Source of the DNA: Bacteroidota bacterium
Lineage (GTDB): Bacteria > Bacteroidota > Bacteroidia > Flavobacteriales > Weeksellaceae
Direction of reading: 5' to 3'
Assembly: GCA_023448955.1 (NCBI GenBank)
Contig: JAEXJU010000088.1
Coordinates: 1 to 18,365 of the forward strand
Length of the DNA stretch: 18,365 nt
In this document: positions 7,470-15,092 of the stretch, one piece after another
Layout: each line of letters starts with the position of its first letter
Numbering within the stretch: position 1 is the first letter of the stretch
The notes under the pieces: model-generated
The model's database searches: none
Told to the model about the DNA's origin: nothing
Seen by the model: the letters and a program-made list of their open reading frames with translations, nothing else
Translations under genes and position numbers: made by a program

Positions 7470-7967
7470 TTATTTCAGCGCATTCACCGCAGCTTCATAG
7501 TTGGGCTCCTGACCGATTTCCTGAACTTGCTCGGTATAAATTACTTTTCCGCTTTCGTCCAGCGCTACAACAGCTCTGCTTAAAAGACCTCTTAGTGGAG
7601 AATCATCTAATGTCACACCGTAATCTTCACCAAAATTGCCTCTGAAATCTGACAATACTTCTACATTATCAAGACCTTCAGCTGCACAAAATCTATTGAG
7701 CGCAAATGGTAAATCTCTGGAAACATTGATTACAACAGTATTTTCCAATGAGCTCGCTTCTTTATTGAATTGTCTTGCAGATGCAGCACAAACACCAGTA
7801 TCGATGCTTGGGAAGATGTTTAGCAAAACTTTTTTTCCAGTATAATCTGCCAAATGCTTTTCTGATAAATCAGCACCGACTAAAGTAAATTCCTGAGCTG
7901 TAGCGCCCACTTCAGGCAAGCTTCCTACAGTATGGATAGGGTTTCCTTTGAATGTAATTTGTGACAT
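7470..7967 (-). CDS. tpx: Thiol peroxidase, atypical 2-Cys peroxiredoxin
   Basis: 165 residues, the usual Tpx length. It reduces hydrogen peroxide and alkyl hydroperoxides using thioredoxin. The peroxidatic Cys60 lies in FPSIDTGVCAASARQFN, which matches the Tpx signature, and the resolving Cys94 (RFCAAEGL) lies 34 residues later, the spacing of E. coli Tpx (Cys61/Cys95). S-D-F-R (106-109) is also family-typical. No signal peptide is seen, so it may act in the cytoplasm. A good -10 element (7994-8001) lies upstream and a strong terminator downstream, so it is probably mainly monocistronic, with possible readthrough into the Crp-like regulator. Confidence 0.96.
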   Translation of the reverse strand: MSQITFKGNPIHTVGSLPEVGATAQEFTLVGADLSEKHLADYTGKKVLLNIFPSIDTGVCAASARQFNKEASSLENTVVINVSRDLPFALNRFCAAEGLDNVEVLSDFRGNFGEDYGVTLDDSPLRGLLSRAVVALDESGKVIYTEQVQEIGQEPNYEAAVNALK

Positions 7968-7993
7968 TGCTTTTATATTTATTTATTATAAGC

Positions 7994-8001
7994 CAAAATT
8001 A
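7994..8001 (-). promoter_or_regulatory. -10 element of tpx promoter
   Basis: The minus strand reads TAATTTTG, matching TAnnTTTG. It lies 27 bases before the tpx ATG, giving a leader of about 20 bases. No clear TTTG sits at -33. Confidence 0.45.
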
Positions 8002-8014
8002 GGCATTTTTACTT

Positions 8015-8022
8015 TAAATTTG
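8015..8022 (+). promoter_or_regulatory. Possible -10 element for the secreted-protein operon
   Basis: TAAATTTG matches TAnnTTTG exactly, 39 bases before the ATG at 8062. A second, weaker candidate is TATTTTCG at 8035-8042. Neither has a well-placed -33 TTTG. It would be divergent from the tpx promoter a few bases away. Confidence 0.3.
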
Positions 8023-8061
8023 ATTCATATTTCTTATTTTCGCAACTAAAATATTAATAAC

Positions 8062-8514
8062 ATGATGACCAAATTAAAACTTTGTACATTACTTTTTTTT
8101 CCTTTAGTAGCAAGTGCTCAATCAGCCATCGGAAACATTAATTCCGGAGCGGTTTCTAATTCTGGTTTTGTACATTCTGTAGGAGAAATCTATGTAATAC
8201 CAAATAATCCGGATGATGCCAATTCCGGAACATTGGGAATCCTGTATCAGACAACTTTAAAAGTTTTGGGGATTAGTGAAATAGTAAAAGATGATATCAA
8301 AATCTATCCGAATCCAACGTCTGATTTTATCAGCTTAAAATTATCTTCAAAAAATAAAATTGATGAGGCAATTATATATGATAATTCCGGAAGATTGGTT
8401 TTAAGAAAAAATATTGAATCAGGAAAAATAGATTTGCGTTCGCTTAATACTGGCAATTATCTTATTTATTTCACCAACACAGACATCAAACCTATAAAAA
8501 TTATTAAAAAATAA
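8062..8514 (+). CDS. Very small T9SS-secreted protein with type A sorting domain
   Basis: 150 residues. A Sec signal peptide (1-19/20, ending LVASAQ) leads into a short mature part (about 21-77; SAIGNINSGAVSNSGFVHSV, then GEIYVIP) and a C-terminal type IX sorting domain (about 78-150). Sorting-domain landmarks are IKIYPNPTSDFISLKL (79-94), IYDNSGRLVL and DLRSLNTGNYLIYF, ending in a basic KPIKIIKK. In this family the domain directs passage through the T9SS outer-membrane translocon and anchoring at the surface. More than half of the mature protein is sorting domain, so the cargo is only about 57 residues. ATG-ATG at the start leaves either Met possible. It is seven bases upstream of the next exported-protein gene, so the two form an operon. 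Confidence 0.85.
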   Translation: MMTKLKLCTLLFFPLVASAQSAIGNINSGAVSNSGFVHSVGEIYVIPNNPDDANSGTLGILYQTTLKVLGISEIVKDDIKIYPNPTSDFISLKLSSKNKIDEAIIYDNSGRLVLRKNIESGKIDLRSLNTGNYLIYFTNTDIKPIKIIKK

Positions 8515-8521
8515 TAACCAA

Positions 8522-9610
8522 ATGAAAAAACTCTACATCGCTTTAAGTTTATTTTTAGCATCTTTCGCTTATTCTCAGGTTCCACAGGCTTTTAGTTATC
8601 AAACGATTGCTTTTAATTCCGCAGGCGCTCCAATTGCTAATGGAAATGTAAGTTTAAGAATCAGCATTCTGGACAATTCTGCAACTGGAACTGTTTTATA
8701 TACTGAAACGCATATAAAAACAACCAATTCCAAAGGTTTGGTTAATCTGAATATCGGACAAGGAACCGCAACTACAGGAAACTTTGGAGGTATCAATTGG
8801 GGAACGAATCCGAAATTTGTAAAAGTTGAAATGGACCCAGCTGGCGGGAATAATTATACTAATGTTGGCGTGAACCAATTGATGAGTGTGCCGTATTCCC
8901 AAGTTAGTAAAACGGTTGTGACTGGTGCAGGACAAGGAATTACACTTACTTCTCCTAATGGCACAAGTTATATTTTGAATGTAAATGATTCAGGTAGTTT
9001 GAGTCTTCCTACCTCTCAAAGTTCCAGCGTGTCCTTTCCGTCAAATCTATATATGTATGGTAGCTATAATAATTTTAATCCAACTTCTTCTGAGTTGTTA
9101 AGGAATAAGACAGGAATTAAAATTGGATATAAATATTTACCTGCAAATTCTAAAATCAAATTTATTGCAGACCAATCTTCTTCGGCTCAGGTTTACGGTA
9201 TTAATAGTCAAGGTGCTCTTGTCATAAATGGAAGTGATTACAACATTGCTTCTAATGGTTTTTATAGCTTCTATTTTCAAGAATCAGGTAATGCTGTGTA
9301 CTTAACACTAACAAATTTAAACCCAACGATTAATACATATTCTTCAATAACAGCTTCACCTACAACTTATAATCCAACAACATCAACTTTTTCTATAAAT
9401 TTGAACGGTGTAACTTCATCAAACTTTAATGGATTTACTATTTTCTTAAATACTAATGAATCTCTAGGTGATAACTTAAGCGATGGAAATTTCGACATTG
9501 ATGGTGCGAGGATAATGATTCCAAATATTAATTCAACGCCAAAAAATTTCAAAGTTGATTTCAAAATAAATTTCGACGGGACTGGAAGTTATGTAATTAC
9601 ACAAATATAA
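8522..9610 (+). CDS. Exported protein with SusE/SusF-like beta domain
   Basis: 362 residues. Signal peptide 1-19 (MKKLYIALSLFLASFAYSQ). Residues 20-130 (PQAFSYQTIAFNSAGAPIAN, up to MSVPYSQVSKTV) form a domain seen at the N-terminus of many secreted Bacteroidota repeat or fibre proteins. Residues about 175-265 (NLYMYGSYNNFNP, SKIKFIADQSS, GFYSFYFQESGNAVYLTLTN) look like a SusE/SusF starch-binding-type beta sandwich. Residues 268-362 are a further Ser/Thr/Asn-rich beta region. No T9SS sorting domain is present at the C-terminus and there is no lipobox Cys, so its final location is unclear: periplasm, or surface through its operon partner. It has no catalytic motif. Glycan binding is an inference from fold resemblance only. 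Confidence 0.75.
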   Translation: MKKLYIALSLFLASFAYSQVPQAFSYQTIAFNSAGAPIANGNVSLRISILDNSATGTVLYTETHIKTTNSKGLVNLNIGQGTATTGNFGGINWGTNPKFVKVEMDPAGGNNYTNVGVNQLMSVPYSQVSKTVVTGAGQGITLTSPNGTSYILNVNDSGSLSLPTSQSSSVSFPSNLYMYGSYNNFNPTSSELLRNKTGIKIGYKYLPANSKIKFIADQSSSAQVYGINSQGALVINGSDYNIASNGFYSFYFQESGNAVYLTLTNLNPTINTYSSITASPTTYNPTTSTFSINLNGVTSSNFNGFTIFLNTNESLGDNLSDGNFDIDGARIMIPNINSTPKNFKVDFKINFDGTGSYVITQI

Positions 9611-9613
9611 TTT

Positions 9614-9638
9614 AAAGAGGCAAACGCCTCTTTTTTTT
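9614..9638 (+). terminator. Intrinsic terminator after the secreted-protein operon
   Basis: AAAGAGGC (9614-9621), loop AAAC, GCCTCTTT (9626-9633), then T's to 9638. GC-rich core and long T-run; a strong terminator three bases after the stop. Confidence 0.9.
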
Positions 9639-9704
9639 ATTTTAATTAACAAGAAAAACACTCAAAAATCATATTTCTACCATTAGAAATTATTATAAAA
9701 ACAC

Positions 9705-9712
9705 TAAATTTG
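9705..9712 (+). promoter_or_regulatory. -10 element of icd promoter
   Basis: TAAATTTG matches TAnnTTTG, 39 bases before the ATG at 9752. An in-frame TTG at 9710 falls inside this element, an argument against translation starting there. Confidence 0.4.
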
Positions 9713-9751
9713 TCTGTTTTGAAAAAACAGCAAATAAAATCAACTACTATA

Positions 9752-11971
9752 ATGTCAGAAAAATCAAAAATTATCTACACGCTTACGGATGAAGCACCAA
9801 TGCTTGCAACGCATTCTTTTTTGCCTATTGTTAAGGCTTTTACTTCGGTTGCAGACGTAAACATCGTTCCAAAAGACATTTCACTTTCAGGGAGAATCCT
9901 GGCTAACTTTCCGGAGTTCTTGACTGATGACCAAAAAATCGGGGATGCTTTGTCGGAATTGGGTGAACTGGCAACTACTCCAGAAGCAAACATTATTAAA
10001 TTACCCAATATTTCCGCTTCTGTCCCTCAGTTGGACGAAGCAATTGCAGAATTACAATCTAAAGGTTTTGCAGTTCCAAACTATCCTGCTGAACCTAAAA
10101 ATGACGAGGAAAAAGCCATCAAAGCTAAATATGCTAAAGTTCTTGGTTCCGCAGTAAATCCTGTTCTAAGAGAAGGAAATTCTGACAGACGTGCACCGAA
10201 AGCAGTTAAAAACTATGCAAAAGCAAATCCACATAAAATGGGAGCTTGGGCATCTGACAGCAAAACAGATGTAGCGCATATGACCAGCGGCGATTTCTAC
10301 GGAACAGAAACTTCTGCAACGGTTGAAAATGATTCTAAATTCAGAATTGTATTCTTCGGGAATGATGGTTCTGAGAAAGTTTTGAAAGATTTTGCTAATC
10401 TCAAAGCTGGTGAAGTAATCGATTCTTCTGTAATGAATCTTAACTCATTAAAAGCGTTTGTACAAACGGCAATAGATGAAGCAAAAGAAAGAGGCGTAAT
10501 CCTTTCTGCTCACTTGAAAGCGACAATGATGAAAATCTCCGACCCTATTATTTTCGGAGCTATTGTTGAGACGTTCTTCAAAGATGTTTTCTCTAAATAT
10601 GCTGAAACTTTCAAATCTCTGGACATCAATCCGAATAACGGATTACAAAATCTTTACGATAAAATTGCCGGAATTCCTCAGGAAGCAGAAATCAAAGCTG
10701 ATATCGATAAAGCGTTAGCTGAAGGTCCAAAAGTAGCAATGGTAAATTCTGATAAAGGCATCACGAATTTCCACGTTCCTTCTGATATTATTGTGGATGC
10801 ATCTATGGCTGCATTAATCAGAAACGGAGGAAAAATGTGGGACAAAGCTGGTGCAGAAGATGACACAGTTGCAATAATCCCGGACCGTTCTTACGCAGGT
10901 TTCTATCAGGCTGCAATCGATGATATGAAGAAAAACGGAGCACTTGACCCAACAACAATGGGTTCAGTTCCGAATGTTGGATTGATGGCTCAAAAAGCTG
11001 AAGAATATGGTTCTCACGATAAAACTTTCCAAGCGGAAGCGGACGGAACTATCAAAGTTCTTGATGAAAACGGAAATACTTTGCTTGAGCAAAAAGTAGA
11101 AAAATCTGACATCTTCAGAATGTGTCAGACTAAAGATGCGCCAATCCAGGATTGGGTAAAATTAGCCGTAAACAGAGCAAGATTATCTGACACGCCAGCT
11201 ATTTTCTGGTTAGACCAAGCGAGAGCACACGACAAAGAAATCATCAAAAAAGTTGAGAAATATCTTAAAGATTACGACACAACCAGTCTCGACATCAGAA
11301 TCCTCGATGTAAAAGATGCGATGACAGAAACGCTGAAAAGAGCAAGAGAAGGTAAAGATACCATCTCCGTTTCCGGAAACGTTTTGAGAGATTATTTGAC
11401 CGACCTTTTCCCCATTTTAGAATTAGGAACTTCTGCAAAAATGTTGTCTATCGTTCCATTGATGAATGGTGGTGGTTTGTTCGAAACCGGAGCTGGTGGA
11501 TCTGCGCCTAAACATATCGAACAATTCATAGAAGAAGGTTACTTGCGATGGGATTCTTTAGGTGAGTTCCTTGCATTGCAGGCATCTTTGGAACATTTGG
11601 CACAGACTCAGAACAATCCGAAAGCTCAGATTTTGGCCGATGCTTTGGACGAAGCTAATGCTAAATTTTTGGCAGAAGACAAATCTCCGGGTAGAAAATT
11701 AGGAACTATTGATAACAGAGGTTCGCATTTTTATCTAGCAACTTATTGGGCAGAAGCATTGGCGAATCAAACTAAAGATTCTGATATTGCGGCTAAATTT
11801 GTGCCTGTTGCAAAAGCTTTGACAGATAATGAAAGCAAAATCAATGAAGAATTGATTGGTTCTCAAGGAAAAGCTCAGGAAATTGATGGTTATTACAGAC
11901 CAGATTTTGCAAAAACTGATTCTGCAATGAGACCGTCTGCAACTCTTAATGAAATTGTAAACGGAATCTAA
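9752..11971 (+). CDS. icd: Monomeric NADP-dependent isocitrate dehydrogenase
   Basis: 739 residues from the ATG at 9752 (MSEKSKIIYTLTDEAP), the usual length and N-terminus of the monomeric class; a TTG-initiated extension to 9710 would add a non-conserved lysine-rich tail and overlap the promoter, so I reject it. It decarboxylates isocitrate to 2-oxoglutarate with NADP in the TCA cycle; cytoplasmic. Family landmarks: VLREGNSDRRAPKAVK near residues 140-155, NSDKGITNFHVPSDIIVDAS, RNGGKMWDKAG, ALDPTTMGSVPNVGLMAQKA, LELGTSAKMLSIVPLMNGGG and GAGGSAPKH. It is unrelated in sequence to the dimeric E. coli Icd. Flanked by strong terminators, so transcribed alone. Moderate codon use and higher GC than its neighbours fit a well-expressed housekeeping gene. 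Confidence 0.97.
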   Translation: MSEKSKIIYTLTDEAPMLATHSFLPIVKAFTSVADVNIVPKDISLSGRILANFPEFLTDDQKIGDALSELGELATTPEANIIKLPNISASVPQLDEAIAELQSKGFAVPNYPAEPKNDEEKAIKAKYAKVLGSAVNPVLREGNSDRRAPKAVKNYAKANPHKMGAWASDSKTDVAHMTSGDFYGTETSATVENDSKFRIVFFGNDGSEKVLKDFANLKAGEVIDSSVMNLNSLKAFVQTAIDEAKERGVILSAHLKATMMKISDPIIFGAIVETFFKDVFSKYAETFKSLDINPNNGLQNLYDKIAGIPQEAEIKADIDKALAEGPKVAMVNSDKGITNFHVPSDIIVDASMAALIRNGGKMWDKAGAEDDTVAIIPDRSYAGFYQAAIDDMKKNGALDPTTMGSVPNVGLMAQKAEEYGSHDKTFQAEADGTIKVLDENGNTLLEQKVEKSDIFRMCQTKDAPIQDWVKLAVNRARLSDTPAIFWLDQARAHDKEIIKKVEKYLKDYDTTSLDIRILDVKDAMTETLKRAREGKDTISVSGNVLRDYLTDLFPILELGTSAKMLSIVPLMNGGGLFETGAGGSAPKHIEQFIEEGYLRWDSLGEFLALQASLEHLAQTQNNPKAQILADALDEANAKFLAEDKSPGRKLGTIDNRGSHFYLATYWAEALANQTKDSDIAAKFVPVAKALTDNESKINEELIGSQGKAQEIDGYYRPDFAKTDSAMRPSATLNEIVNGI

Positions 11972-11995
11972 CCTGATTCCTGTTAAAATTTATAT

Positions 11996-12028
11996 AAAAC
12001 CCTTGGCAAATGCTGAGGGTTTTCTTTT
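11996..12028 (+). terminator. Intrinsic terminator after icd
   Basis: AAAACCCTTGGC (11996-12007), loop AAAT, GCTGAGGGTTTT (12012-12023): a 12-bp stem including two G-T pairs, followed by a C-interrupted T-run (12020-12028). Confidence 0.85.
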
Positions 12029-12070
12029 GATTGAGTAATTTGCATAAGAAATTAATTTTACGTTCTTGGA

Positions 12071-14458
12071 ATGAAAAAAATCTTCATTTGTTGTCTTTAT
12101 GCAGCCGGAGTCTGTGTGTTCAATGCGCAGGGAAAAATTGATAAAGCCATAGAAAATCTTGAAAAAAATTACGGTCAGGAAAAAGTATACATCTTGACGG
12201 ACAAAGACCAATATGTTGTTGGAGACAATATCTATTTCAAATCTTTTGTATTCAGCGGATATTCTCGGGCAGAATCACCTACTACTCTTTTTGTAGAGCT
12301 CTATGACCATCAGAAAAATCTGGTCGATAAAAGAACCATCTTTCTAACGAATGGTGAAGGCGATGGAACATTCAACCTTACCAATGCGCTGAAGGAAGAT
12401 GTGTATTATATAAGAGCCTACACAACCTGGATGGCGAATTTTCCGGAGGAATTTAATTATCTGAAAACTGTTCCAATTTACAATCCTAATTCTGAACAGA
12501 AATTGATTTTGGATAAAAATACCAAATGGACAGCAGCCGTTTTTCCAGAAGGCGGAACTTTTGTCAATGGACTTCCTTCCAAAGTAGCAATTAGAATAAA
12601 TTCTCAAGGAACGCCGCCGGCAAGCTGGAGCGGTTATATTATCGATTCGGAAAAACCCAATGAAAAATTAGTTTCTTTTAAAAGTATCGACCAAAATGTA
12701 GGCACATTTTTATTAACGCCTAGATCCGGAAAAATATACAAAGCAATTGTAGAAGATAATCAAGGTCAGAAACAAACCATAACATTACCAAAAGTCTCGG
12801 AGGCCGGAATCAGCATTCAGGCTAACAGTAATTCTGAAGGCATTCAGTTTAATATCAAAAGTTCTGGACTCACAAACGGTTTGCAAGGTTACACAATCGT
12901 CGGAACGATAAATAATCAATTGGCATACAAAGCCAATATTAAAGCGAATGCGCCAGACGCATCTAGCAAAATTCCCATCAAAGCTAGCGATGATATCAAC
13001 GGAATATTGCAATTAAGTATTTTTGATGACAAAGAAAACCTGGTCGCAAAAAGATTATGTTTCATCAAACCAAAAAACCTGAGCATCAGCCAGCCGGAAT
13101 TTGTCGATATGTCTTTAAATAATCAACCACGGACATTTAATAGTTTTGATTTACATCCGGATGCAGATTATCAGCATTACACTGTTTTAGTTCGGGATGT
13201 AAATAATGTTCCTGCCAATCAAAATAAGGATAATATTCTTAGTTCGCCTTGGCTTACAGGTGATATTACTTCAAATATATTTTCACCGGCTCAATATTTT
13301 ACTAAAGACGCCAATTCTGATGCGCTGGATGCTTTGCTAATTACAGAGCAATGGAAAAGATTTGATTGGAACGACTTATTATCCGGAAAAACACCTGAAG
13401 TCAAATATATTCCTAAATCTAACCTTAGCTTTAAAGGACGAATTACCAAAAATAGCATTTCACTTCCTAATACCACAGTAAATCTGCTGTTCCAAGGCGA
13501 GAATATTCAAAATGGGATTTCTCAGGCACAGACGGACAATAATGGTTATATCTATCTGGATAATCTTAGTTTTAATGAGCCATTAACTGTCTCTTATTAC
13601 CTTAACAAAGAAAATTCTTCCGATACAGATAAGCTGAGTATGACCTTCCAGACACTCAATGAAAATATTCCTTACAAAGGGAATTTGCCTGCCAGTAATT
13701 ATCATCTTACCACAGACAAAACAACGGTTAATCAAGCTGTGGCAAATGCTCTGCAAAATATTGCCAATCAGAAATCCATCCGCAATGACGAAATCCAGAT
13801 AGAAGAAGTTCAGCTCACAGGGAAGAAAAAAGATTTGACGGCAGAACTGGACAAGCAACTTTCCAGCGGGCGATTCAGTAGTTTCAATGCAACTATTTTT
13901 GATTTTGTTAATGAAAACCAGGACGCACAGACTTCACTGAATGTTCTTCAATGGTTGCAGGGACGTGCAGCGGGACTGACCTTCACAATGGATAATTCCG
14001 GGAATTATATCCCATCTATAAGAGGATCTCAAGCCAAGCTTTTTCTGGACGAAATTCCTGTTGATGCCAGTATGATCAATTCAATACCGATAAGCAATAT
14101 AGCAATGGTGAAAGTGCTCAAAAATGACGGGCTGGCTGGTAATGCTGTTGCGGTATATACCAAGCGAGGCAATATGGGAAGCAAATCCGATGATAAAAAA
14201 GATTTTACCAATAAAACTCTGCTCAGAGGTTATGATAAAGCCATTGAGTTTGAACAACCAGACATCACCAGTGACAATTATAAAAAAATTATAAAAGACA
14301 CCAGAGAATTACTGTATTGGAATCCAAATCTCTCCGACGAACCCAATGTACCGCCAAGAGCTAAATTCTTCAACAATGATGAGGCTAAAAACAGGGAAAT
14401 CATCATCATCAGCTTCGATAAAAATGATAAAATTCTTTTTTATGATGAGATAAAATAA
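12071..14458 (+). CDS. Exported MG2-domain protein with TonB-plug-like domain
   Basis: 795 residues. Signal peptide 1-19 (ending VCVFNA, then QGK). Residues about 35-135 (EKVYILTDKDQYVVGDNIYF, up to YYIRAYTTWMANF) match the MG2-type macroglobulin domain found in alpha-2-macroglobulin-like Bacteroidota proteins; more beta domains follow (about 150-330). Residues about 452-510 resemble a carboxypeptidase-regulatory-like fold (NLSFKGRITKNSISLPNTTV). Residues about 608-700 resemble a TonB-dependent-receptor plug: FDFVNENQ, LQWLQGRAAGL, YIPSIRGSQAKLFLDEIPVD, ISNIAMVKVLKND, VAVYTKRG. No 22-strand barrel follows, only about 95 polar residues, so it is not a transporter. Probably periplasmic or outer-membrane associated, role unknown. 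No thioester motif (C-x-E-Q) is seen. It stands alone, with terminators on both sides. Confidence 0.8.
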   Translation: MKKIFICCLYAAGVCVFNAQGKIDKAIENLEKNYGQEKVYILTDKDQYVVGDNIYFKSFVFSGYSRAESPTTLFVELYDHQKNLVDKRTIFLTNGEGDGTFNLTNALKEDVYYIRAYTTWMANFPEEFNYLKTVPIYNPNSEQKLILDKNTKWTAAVFPEGGTFVNGLPSKVAIRINSQGTPPASWSGYIIDSEKPNEKLVSFKSIDQNVGTFLLTPRSGKIYKAIVEDNQGQKQTITLPKVSEAGISIQANSNSEGIQFNIKSSGLTNGLQGYTIVGTINNQLAYKANIKANAPDASSKIPIKASDDINGILQLSIFDDKENLVAKRLCFIKPKNLSISQPEFVDMSLNNQPRTFNSFDLHPDADYQHYTVLVRDVNNVPANQNKDNILSSPWLTGDITSNIFSPAQYFTKDANSDALDALLITEQWKRFDWNDLLSGKTPEVKYIPKSNLSFKGRITKNSISLPNTTVNLLFQGENIQNGISQAQTDNNGYIYLDNLSFNEPLTVSYYLNKENSSDTDKLSMTFQTLNENIPYKGNLPASNYHLTTDKTTVNQAVANALQNIANQKSIRNDEIQIEEVQLTGKKKDLTAELDKQLSSGRFSSFNATIFDFVNENQDAQTSLNVLQWLQGRAAGLTFTMDNSGNYIPSIRGSQAKLFLDEIPVDASMINSIPISNIAMVKVLKNDGLAGNAVAVYTKRGNMGSKSDDKKDFTNKTLLRGYDKAIEFEQPDITSDNYKKIIKDTRELLYWNPNLSDEPNVPPRAKFFNNDEAKNREIIIISFDKNDKILFYDEIK

Positions 14459-14510
14459 TGATTAACGTCTTTTATTTCTGTTTTATTAAATTAATCATTT
14501 GATAAACAAA

Positions 14511-14536
14511 AAAACCTTTCTGATAAAAGGTTTTAT
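14511..14536 (+). terminator. Weak hairpin downstream of the MG2 gene
   Basis: AAAACCTTT (14511-14519) pairs with AAAGGTTTT (14526-14534) around a 6-base loop. The T-run is short (TTTTAT), so this may be a weak terminator or an RNA 3'-end stabiliser ahead of the stronger hairpin at 14561. Confidence 0.45.
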
Positions 14537-14560
14537 AAAATCGAGATAAAAATTGAATAA

Positions 14561-14590
14561 AAAACTTCCTGAATATCGGGAAGTTTTTTT
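14561..14590 (+). terminator. Intrinsic terminator downstream of the MG2 gene
   Basis: AAAACTTCCTG (14561-14571) pairs with CGGGAAGTTTT (14577-14587), one T-G pair, loop AATAT, followed by a T-run to 14590. Second of two hairpins in tandem after the MG2 gene. Confidence 0.85.
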
Positions 14591-14602
14591 CATTATAGAT
14601 AA

Positions 14603-14713
14603 TTTTTTTTTAAATATAGTTCAGTTTTATAATTTTTTTTGTTAGATTTAGAATAAGCACATTATCCATCTAAGTTACTATGAAAAGGAAGATTTTAAAA
14701 CTGATTTTTTTTT
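14603..14713 (+). repeat. Three poly-T tracts in a gene-poor stretch
   Basis: T9 at 14603-14611, T8 at 14633-14640 and T9 at 14705-14713, the first two both in the context ATAATTTTTTTT. They lack adjacent stems, so they are not ordinary terminators. They could bend DNA, act as UP-like elements, or be slippage sites (the third falls inside a small broken reading frame). Apart from these, the two hairpins and the relic below, I see no gene between 14459 and 14811. Confidence 0.5.
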
Positions 14714-14762
14714 AATATTTAGTTTTAATGTAAAGGCTGCAACGATTTTAGTTAAATCTTAG
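14680..14762 (+). pseudogene. Signal-peptide-like relic broken at a T9 run
   Basis: An ATG at 14680 opens MKRKILKLIFF and stops at TAA (14713-14715) right after nine T's. Reading on after a -1 shift in the T-run gives LIFSFNVKAATILVKS and then TAG at 14760-14762. The joined 27-residue product is a textbook Sec signal peptide (basic N-terminus, hydrophobic core, V-K-A cleavage site) with only seven residues after it. It may be the remnant of a deleted secreted-protein gene, or a chance match in AT-rich DNA. No promoter is evident. Confidence 0.3.
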
Positions 14763-14811
14763 CATAGTGTTTGTAATAACGATTTATGTCAACCAAAAAA
14801 ATACTTAAGTT

Positions 14812-15033
14812 ATGCAGTTTATAGATTTCAAAAAAGAACATTTTACGCGACCGGCCACTTCTAACAAATTTTTACTCGATATTCCCAGAGATGAGATTGG
14901 ATTTGCTGAAATAGACATCAAGCAAGCCGTGGATGAGGATCATTATGAAGAAATTGATTACGAAATTTTTGATGACATAGATAAAGTTGTCATTAAAATG
15001 AGAAACCCGGCAGATATCAGGGTAAATTTTTAG
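14812..15033 (+). CDS. Small acidic hypothetical protein
   Basis: 73 residues that I do not recognise. It begins MQFIDFKKEHFTRPATSNKF, with a basic/aromatic first third, and continues with an acidic stretch rich in Asp and Glu (AVDEDHYEEIDYEIFDDIDK) ending VVIKMRNPADIRVNF. No signal peptide, membrane segment or metal-binding Cys/His cluster is seen. It is probably a small cytoplasmic protein. I regard it as real because composition and codon choice look coding-like, it starts with ATG and it ends just before a hairpin. It converges on the pseudouridine synthase gene and shares its terminator. Confidence 0.6.
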   Translation: MQFIDFKKEHFTRPATSNKFLLDIPRDEIGFAEIDIKQAVDEDHYEEIDYEIFDDIDKVVIKMRNPADIRVNF

Positions 15034-15059
15034 AAGTTGCAGTCGGGTTTCAGTTATAT

Positions 15060-15087
15060 AAAAAATCCTCAGAAAATTCTGAGGATT
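15060..15087 (-). terminator. Terminator of the pseudouridine synthase gene, possibly bidirectional
   Basis: AATCCTCAGA (15064-15073) and TCTGAGGATT (15078-15087) form a perfect 10-bp stem with a 4-base loop. On the minus strand the stem is followed by six T's (15065-15060). On the plus strand only ATTTG follows, so it works best for the minus-strand gene but may also serve the convergent small gene. Confidence 0.8.
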
Positions 15088-15092
15088 ATTTG

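Noticed and set aside
9710..9751. In-frame TTG start giving the isocitrate dehydrogenase a 14-residue N-terminal extension
   Set aside because: The TTG lies inside a TAAATTTG -10 element, the extension is not part of the family, and the ATG at 9752 gives the standard N-terminus.
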